Program-made: the position numbers and the translations under genes
Assembly (NCBI GenBank): GCA_947561395.2
Contig: OX387193.1
Location: forward strand, 15,872,001 to 15,936,000
Reading direction: 5' to 3'
DNA length: 64,000 bases
DNA from: Buxus sempervirens
Taxonomy: Eukaryota; Streptophyta; Magnoliopsida; Buxales; Buxaceae
Notes under the pieces: model-generated
The model's input: the letters and a program-made list of their open reading frames with translations, nothing else
Told to the model about the DNA's origin: nothing
Databases searched by the model: none
Shown: positions 56,623 through 64,000 of the stretch, one piece after another
Numbering within the stretch: the first letter of the stretch is position 1
Layout: each line of letters begins with the position of its first letter

Positions 56623-59600
56623 TGTAAAACCCTTGATTTTCCTAAAATAAAATAAATCAATAAATAAATAATTAATGAATAAATTAGAGAGATTTAGAAG
56701 TAAAGGTAATTAAAAAGGAAAAAAAAGGAATCTAACTTATATTATAAAGGAGAACCTGAAGAACTAATATTTAAGATTGAAATCTCAAATTATGAAGAGA
56801 AATAATAAAAATAATAATATTTGAGGAATTGAGAAGAAATTTAAAGATTAAGAAGGGGAAATCAAAGAAAAGGGGTATTTTGGTCATTTCCAATTGGTCA
56901 AATTAATAAAAGGAATAAAATAATTAATTATTAAGTTAATAAACTAAACTAGATCAAATTTTAGTTTAGTTGAATTTAAAATAAGGAATTTAAGGTTTAA
57001 AAGAAGGAATAACGACTTAATTGTAATTATACTATTTAGGATCCTTAATTTTAGTAAAATGGGAGAATAATAAGTGTTTAATTAAAATTTAAAATTTAGG
57101 ATGAGAATTAGCACGAAATTTAATTAGGAAATTTTTAAGAGAAAGTTTAAGGAAAATAATTAGGAAGAGGGGTAAAGGAGGAAAGAGTTTTAAAAATTGA
57201 AGTGGGGATAACCTATTAGGGTTGCTTATTAAGTGGCATATAAAAGGGGAAGTTTAAGAGGAGTTTATGGTTTTCAAATGAGCCAAAATGAGGGGAAAAG
57301 AGAAGGGAAATCATGCCTAGACCTGGAGAAAAATAGGGGAAGAATAGAGAAAAGAAAAGAGGGTTTTATGAAGAAAGGGCAGTGTTGCAAATGGCCGAGC
57401 AGCCCTGTTCGAATGGAGATCTAGAACAATCCAACTGTTGGATCGGCCTCAAACTTGGTGGTTTTGATCTACACTCGAAGAACTACAATCTGAACAGTGG
57501 AGATTGAATTTGGAGAAGTTTAAAGGGGTGCGATCAAGCTATGAAAATCAGTGTACGATCAGATTTTCGGAAGAAAGAATTCTCATAATGAGGCAAGTAG
57601 CAAACACCTTTTGGAAAACTGGAGACTGCATGATTTTCGTATGAATTTGATGATTAATCGTGGTTTACGTGATTCAGAATTCGTTTTAAAAAGTTTAGGG
57701 AATTATAAATCAAGTTCGTTTACTTTCTCTTTAAAGAATTTGGAAAAGTGTTGAATAAAAGAGATTAAATTTAGTGAGAAAAACTTAGATAAATTTTTAG
57801 TCACTGAGATTAGGTTAGGATTGTCTTAGAGATATTTTAGAATGAAATTTAGATGTTTAGAAACAATTTAAAACCATAGAAATTTGAGAAATTTCGGAAA
57901 TCTAAAAAACCCAGAAAAACAGTGAAATTGACCGAGTGCTCGAGTGGCCGCTCGAGCGCAAATACAGGTGCCCCGCTTGTGTGTTTCAAAACAGAATTAA
58001 AATTTAACCTGATACCCAACGCCCGGATTACCACTCGAGCACCATTGCGAGCAGCTTAAGAAGAAACTTACCAGTAGAGGTTGCCCAACAGACTGCTCTA
58101 ACGCCCAGTCGAGCGGCATCTGTAAGAATTTCCAGATTTTTGAGATTAGCCCAAATCCATTTTTAATGATTTTTTTGGAAATTTTAAAGTTATAACACCT
58201 ATAATTAGGATAATTTGAGATGTAAGAAGTGGCGGAATTAAATTTGGATTAAAAGATAGTAATTTGGGACAATGATTTTAAAGATGAAATTTTTGGAGAT
58301 GTTTTGAGTAGAAAGAGGTCACAACCTATTTAGATCTGATTTTGGGTAACTTAACCTATTCTTAAACTTCAATATAGACCTAAGTTACCCTCTGGATGAA
58401 CTAAATAATAGAGTTACTAAGTTTTGACACCTTAGGCTCTAAATGAGGGAAAATTTGGATATTATTAGATCATAGAAATAGGGAAGTTTTAGACAAGAAT
58501 TAGAAACATTGTTAGTGCCTAGGAATGTGAACTAAAACATGAAAAAAACTTAAATAATAACGACTCATGCACAGCATCAATTGTAACATTTGATTAAAGG
58601 ATTTATTCGCGTTTTTAATGACAGAATTTATTATTCTTTCTATTACGGTTGAGTGATACTACTTCCTGTGGTTGAGTTGATACTTACTTTTACGGCAGAG
58701 ATGGGTAATCCTCTATTGTAGAGATGTGTAATCCTTTACGATAAAGATGTGTAATCCTTTACAGTAAAAGTGTGTATTCCTCCTACAGTAGAAGTGTGTC
58801 CTCCCGCGCTAGAGATGCAATTACTACGTGTTTCATTAATGAGATTATTGACACGTATATGTCTCTACGTATGTGGGTTGTTGTGTCATGTATGGGATTT
58901 GGCTATTGCCATATTATTTATTCTGCTATTGCGGTTATGTTTCTGGCACGATTGTGTCTCCGCTATTGTGGCTATCTCATGGTGTATGCTTTTATTTTAG
59001 TATTGACTAATATGTTATTAAGTTATTTAGAGTTTTTGGATTGTGAGTTGTGTCTAGAGGCTTAGCTCTTACATGGATTCATAGAGTAGCTAGTAAATGA
59101 AATTGTTTTATGGAGTTTCTTATTCTGTGTCATAGGCACTCCATCATCTCGAGAATGGTACCGCTCCTGTATTGGTCGGTCGCTACGTTACCTACTCCTA
59201 TATTGGTTGGTCCGTACATACTAACTTACTCTTGTATTTGTTGAGTACTTCTGTTGGGTGTCGAATAGCCTGTCCGGTATCGGCTGGTCCACCTATAAAT
59301 CAGTTAGGTACATATTAGCACATGTCTGTAGAAAACTTCGGTTTACAAATTTTATTAGTCCTATGATGTCACAGGTGTGGTTTGCTGATTGTTATGATTG
59401 GTGTATTATTATTTTTATTATCATTGACCTGGTTTACTCGCATACCTTATTAGTTGTTTTATAAAATTATGGATTGTTTTATAGCATGCATATTGCTACT
59501 TGTTATTAAACATTATTTCATGTTTCCGCACATAATTCTGATAATGAAATTAGAAAAAGTTTAAATTGTTCTATATTTTTAGTTGCTTTGGCCACATACT

Positions 59601-59646
59601 CTAACTCCTCGGGTCTGGATAATTGACTCAAAACCGAGGTGTTACA
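56623..59646 (+). mobile_element. Solo LTR of 3.0 kb, probable Ty3/gypsy type (fossil)
   Basis: Starts TGTAAAACCCTTG and ends CGAGGTGTTACA. The 5-bp flanks match 4 of 5 (CCGAC at 56618, CTGAC at 59647). The GCTCGAGTGGCCGCTCGAGC zone (about 57938) and a tandem-like GTAGAGATGTGTAATCC array (58690-58810) correspond in position to the same features of the 4.4- and 38.4-kb copies. No internal coding region is present. Confidence 0.8.
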
Positions 59647-60061
59647 CTGACAGCCTCGATTACATCATTGGCGTACACCATCCCTGTGTTTCATCCCCTT
59701 GAACCTTACCTCTCACTCTTGAAGGTTGATGGCAAGTTGATCTTGATGGGTGTTATCAACACCCCTCTTCAATTCGTGACACCAATGGTTATATCTCAGG
59801 TACGTAACTCTCTCTATATATCTCTAATTTCTCTCCTATAATTACAACTCTTTCTGTGGGAAATTCGTTCATGGTTTGATGACTGTTTAATTTGAAGGGA
59901 GAAAGGCGTTCACGGGGAGTTTTATAGGGAGCATAGCGGAGACGGAGGAGATGCTAGAGTTCTGCAATGAGAATGGGGTGATATCGATGATCGAGAGATT
60001 GAAGAAGAACGATGTGAGATACAGGTTTGTGGTGGATGTGGCGAGTAGCAAGCTTGATTAG
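59647..60061 (+). pseudogene. CAD: Cinnamyl alcohol dehydrogenase (CAD) C-terminal pseudogene
   Basis: CAD makes monolignols for lignin. Exon 1 part (59647-59799) reads DSLDYI, then, after a small frame change, [38 protein letters not shown], ending at a GTACGT donor. Exon 2 (59898-60061) reads [52 protein letters not shown] and a stop. About 14 residues (EVVKMDYINTA-like) are missing between SMIE and ERL, suggesting an internal deletion. The intron is kept. The N-terminal catalytic domain and zinc ligands are gone, and the left edge is exactly the end of the solo LTR. It cannot be an enzyme. Sinapyl-type or CAD-like paralogues are equally possible sources. Confidence 0.9.
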
Positions 60062-60346
60062 TGATAATCCAACTAAGTTTTTGGAAGCTAAAAATTTATC
60101 AATAATTGCGTAAGGTTAGCAGCCACTACCAGTAGGATGTTATCCCTTTATTTCTATGTGTTTTCCGCCAGTCTTAATGGCGCCATGGTCAACAAATTTG
60201 TGTCTCAGCATTAATGAATGCATAGCAAGTCGGCGTTGGTCAACATATCTGTGAGTGAAGGCGGAAGGTATGAATCAGATCTTTTTTTGGTTGATAGTCA
60301 CATTATTAATTTCATTTTAATTTGTCGCTACATATATTTTATTTAA

Positions 60347-60881
60347 GGGAAAATTACCATACACCCTTACTTTTAAAACTTTTTTCCACAAAACACTACC
60401 CTAGCTGCTAAATACCTACTTTACATTGTTTTTCCAGAAAAAAAGACGAGATGCCCCATTTCATATGTCAAAAGACTTAAAATGCCCATTTCGTCCCTTG
60501 ATATACGTTTTTATATTTAAAATTTTTGTTTGTATGAACCGCCTACAAATGAACCAATCGGTCCATTTAAAAAAAAACCCGATCTTCACCCCTTTTCAAC
60601 TCTTTAATTAGGTTAAATGTTAATTAGGTTAAAGAGTTGAAAAGGGGGTGAAAATCGGGTTTTTTTTTTAACATGAAACCTTAGGTTCATATAAACCAAA
60701 ATTTTAAATATAAAACCGCATATCAAGGGGCGAAATGGGTATTTCAAGCCTTCTAATATCTGAAATGGGGCATCATGTCTTTTTTTTTTTTTGAAAAAAC
60801 AATGTAAAGTAGGTATTTAGCAGCTAGGGTAGTGATTTCTGGAAAAAAGTTATAAAAGTAAGGGTATATGGTAATTTTCCC
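60347..60881. mobile_element. Mutator-type foldback element, 535 bp
   Basis: Nearly the whole element is one inverted repeat. Arms of about 260 bp start GGGAAAATTACCATACACCC and end in its complement, meeting near 60610. The perfect 9-bp duplication TTTATTTAA flanks it (60338-60346 and 60882-60890). A transcript through it would fold into a long double-stranded hairpin. It has no open frame of interest. Confidence 0.93.
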
Positions 60882-60890
60882 TTTATTTAA

Positions 60891-63176
60891 TTAAACATCT
60901 AGATTTCTCCAAAGAAAATAGAGCTGACACGGATCTCCGCTAAAATCCAGGACTCCATTGACATGGAGTTGCTGGAAAAACCTGTATGCTCATTTGTTAT
61001 AAGAGTAACAAGTTCCCGACTGTAAGCTTACTTTTTAAACCCCAACTAATAAATCCCTCATTTGTCGTCTAATTTAGTCGTTTTTCCCTTTGTGGTTATT
61101 ATTTCATTTTAAAAAAAAATTATGCATTTTTATTGGTCGGCTTCTTGCTTTCCCTCCAATGATTCATGTAGACAGAGCAATTATTAGTTTTCGGTTCTTT
61201 TTAAATGTCTTATACATGTTGTTTACTAAAGTGCATAAATGTGGGGAACATATTTCATTGATATGGCTACACTTTATGGCATATGTAGATAGGACTTCCT
61301 TCTGTGTATTGATTGCCGATATGTTAGAAGAGAAAAGATCATACACATATGCCAACATGGTAAGCAGCATCAGTAAGTCTTTATGGCCCAGTTGGGATGT
61401 CGAGAAAATACAGGATAGTAATGTAAGAAAAGAAAACGAAAAAGTGAAGGAAACTGATATGTAATTTCCATGATGTTGTTTGAATATTGTTAGAAATTTT
61501 TATAGTTATTGCTGAAAATCTTGCATTTGTGTTTGGATAGCAAGAAATTCATTAGAATTAAGGTAGTTGTAAGACAGATGCAACACTTGAATTCAAGATA
61601 GGATTTGTCTCGCTCAATTTACTTTTTACCCTTTGGATTTGCTAGTCATTTGAACTGATTTACCTGACTCAATTGAACAGAATATCATCACAAAAATTTC
61701 AAGGTAAACAAATTTACATTCAAAATTCTTGATCCTTCCTCAACCTCCTTAATTTGAAGCGTCAGTACTAGAACTTTAGAAAGAGTTCTACAAGGTCCCA
61801 CCATGATCAACTTCCTATACATTATCAAACAACTATGATATGCAGTTCTTCTGCATGAACACCAGTCGTTAATTTATGCACTCACGATTATTATTATTAA
61901 TGTCTACCTAAGTAAATCATTTTGCATATACTTCTTCATTGTTTTGAGACTGGCAAAGGATCGCATTTTGTCAATAATTGATGAAAACACGTATGTCCAT
62001 AGATTTTCACTTGATATTAAATACGGCACCAATATACAGTCCTTACCTATTCCATTTTTACTGGCAATCTGCACAAGGGAAGGTCAGTTGGCAGAGATTA
62101 CGAGAGTTGGTGGAGACTACGAGATGTGCCGATCACAAGGGGTCCTCCAGGAACGTGAAATGTCAAGCTGATTTACGACTTTGACAACTGCCAGCAGCGG
62201 AAGCAACCCCTTCACCCCCATCCCATCCGTCGTCACCCTCATCCAACTCTCTTAAGGTCTTCTATATATACGTAATTGTGTTAATTTTAATTTTATGTAA
62301 CATGCCTTTTATGTAAATGGCTGTGTAAATTTTATTTTTAGATAAAGCTTGCCCAGCAAGTTATTAATAGGTGTTATTAGGAAGGGTAGTTGGGGTAATC
62401 CAAATGTCCGAGACAAAATGGTTTGGACTTTCTTTTAGTAGAGTTTTTTATAGATTAATTGTACTTAAAAATTATTTAAAAAAAAAAAGATTAACCATGC
62501 TTAAAATTAACAGTGGCTTTTTATAGGCTTTGTTTCGTTCATATTAAATCTTAAACACGTTTGTATCATTCTAGATGCCCCCAGATTGCTATTATATATG
62601 TAAGGGGATGAAATCTTCTACTATTCTTTCTGCCATGACCGTGAGATGCTGCCATGTGAAGTATCTCACGGTCACTATTATTTCACGGTTGCAATTATTT
62701 CTTCTGTACTTATAAATCTTCTGAAAATCAAGTACCAATAGAATGGACACAACTGAATTTCCTGAAATATATAAAATATATGTAAAACATTAAAAATAAT
62801 AGCGAGAAAGTGTCTAGAATTTTGGTAAAAGTAACTGGCATTTCTGAAATTTTATTTTGCCCAAAGTCCTATATGACTAAAGTTCTCAAGATCTTGATTC
62901 TTATCCAAAATGTGTTGGAATTTGATGTATAGATTATTATATCATTTAATGGAAAAGACTGAACAATTTGAAATTTTGATGTCACCTTCAAAATGTTAAA
63001 TTGCACATTTAAATTTCTTAGTATAGTTTTCTATTTTTAGTATGGTATATAAATGTATATTGTATTCAAGGGACAACGATATTATATATGCTCCAAATCT
63101 AAAAGGCCAATATTGCCAAATATTGTTTTTCATTCACAATGATTTGTATTGTGGAATCACAGGAGTATTCTGTATA
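60891..63176. other. Non-coding stretch
   Basis: No gene could be supported. A frame at 61978-62184 has coding-like composition (SWQRLRELVETTR) but I recognise no family. A perfect 11-bp inverted repeat, GACCGTGAGAT, with a 15-base loop lies at 62637-62673. Confidence 0.4.
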
Positions 63177-63400
63177 TCTATACTATATTTAGCGCGAGAA
63201 GGCCTCTTGGGAAGCGTGCCTAAAACAATTCATTCTTCCCCAAAATGTCCATTCCTTGTGTAGTTTGGGGTTTCAATAATACAAGCTGTCTAAACTCAAC
63301 ATTTTCATTCAAAACCCAGTTAGTCTGTAGCTGTTCCCCCACTTCTCCTCTCCCCATTCCCTCTCTCCATCGAGCAATACTGCATGTGCACCCGTGCTGG
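63177..63400 (+). mobile_element. Short non-autonomous Helitron, family H1
   Basis: Starts TCTATACTATATTTAGCGCG after an A, followed by GAAGGCCTCTTGGGAAGCG. It ends CAATACTGCATGTGCACC then CTGG, followed by T (CTRR rule). It is 224 bp. Its 5' 45 bp nearly match those of the 22.2-kb copy. Confidence 0.75.
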
Positions 63401-63904
63401 TTTGTATTAATTGAAGAACTCTACATGTGTTGTTTCCCAATTGTTTCTTGGAAAACATGGCTGTCTCACAATCAGATGATCAGTTTTGATACAAAAGAAG
63501 GTTATGCAATTAACAATGGTTGTTAGGGGGAAAAAAATAAAAGAGAAAAAAGGGGTACTGGGTTCTGTAATTCTTGTTCTTTTCGTATTTGCAAGTTGCT
63601 GTGCAATATCTGTAACATCCGATTAACATCATTACTTTCGAACAGTAGCCCAACCACCTAGGATCTCCCACTGTTTAGTGCCGAAAGCTAATGGCCAGAA
63701 TCTTGACTTGAAAATACTGTTATCTCTTGATACGAACCTATATTTCCTGTTTATATAATTTCCAGAAATCACGTTGAGACCTTAGACTTCATCTTGTCTT
63801 AGGTTTTTACAAGAACCATATCCTACACCAAAACCTGCAACCACCGAGAGAACATTGGGTTGTGGGATTCAATCACGATAGAAGAGACCACCGATTTGTC
63901 GTCA
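63401..63904. other. Unassigned stretch
   Basis: Nothing recognised. The right part (63820-63960) becomes purine-rich, like a transcript leader. Confidence 0.4.
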
Positions 63905-63962
63905 GAAGAGAGAGAGAATCAAGACGAGAGGAGGAGGAAGGAAAGAGAGAAAAAGAAAGAGA

Positions 63963-64000
<38 letters not shown>
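63905..64000. repeat. (GA)n / purine-rich microsatellite at the window edge
   Basis: GAGAGAG, GAAAGAGAAA and then pure GA units up to the last base. It continues beyond the window. Confidence 0.9.

Noticed and set aside
61978-62184. A frame containing SWQRLRELVETTR
   Set aside because: It looks coding-like but matches no family I can name, and no splice-supported neighbours were found.

Overview
This is nuclear DNA from a flowering plant. It is AT-rich and intron-bearing, with a plant-specific FLZ zinc-finger gene, plant-type L1 LINEs with a C-terminal RNase H domain, an Au-type SINE, and long LTRs with 5-bp target duplications. A woody eudicot, basal eudicot or magnoliid fits, but I cannot name the species. 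Intact genes are few. Most of the 64 kb is layered transposon insertions and decayed copies of host genes.

Region by region. 1-850 holds a hAT transposase fragment. 2.1-8.5 kb holds simple repeats, a truncated long LTR, a copy of a second LTR-like family, and one copy of a duplicated block split by a solo LTR and a Mutator-type MITE. 8.6-10.4 kb holds a mini-Helitron and a hAT MITE nested in a foldback element. 13-14.8 kb is LTR-like debris with a strong hairpin. 15-16.2 kb is the second copy of the duplicated block. It lies about 2 kb upstream of the one confident intact gene, a two-exon FLZ zinc-finger gene (18.2-19.1 kb). 20-27 kb holds a Mutator MITE, a mini-Helitron, a beta-amylase pseudogene and an Au SINE. 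27.4-30 kb holds a gypsy fossil and two LINE fragments, one inserted in the other. 31.9-32.2 kb holds a two-exon gene for a 57-residue membrane-type protein, with a hAT MITE just upstream.

37.2-50.8 kb is one unprocessed ketol-acid reductoisomerase (KARI) pseudogene on the minus strand. Its exons are split or ended by three insertions: an LTR-like element, a 3.1-kb solo LTR, and a nearly full-length L1 that itself carries a 2.4-kb LTR-like element. 53.3-54.8 kb is Helitron-rich. 54.8-56.6 kb is a non-autonomous hAT element with perfect 8-bp target duplications. It carries pieces of two host genes: a Bet v 1/MLP gene and an intron-exon piece of HSP70. This Pack-type element is the most notable find. 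A third solo LTR abuts a CAD pseudogene (59.6-60.1 kb), followed by a 535-bp Mutator foldback element and another mini-Helitron.

The genes do not form a pathway. The main story is the order of insertions. It can be read from target duplications and from a natural empty site in the paralogous block.
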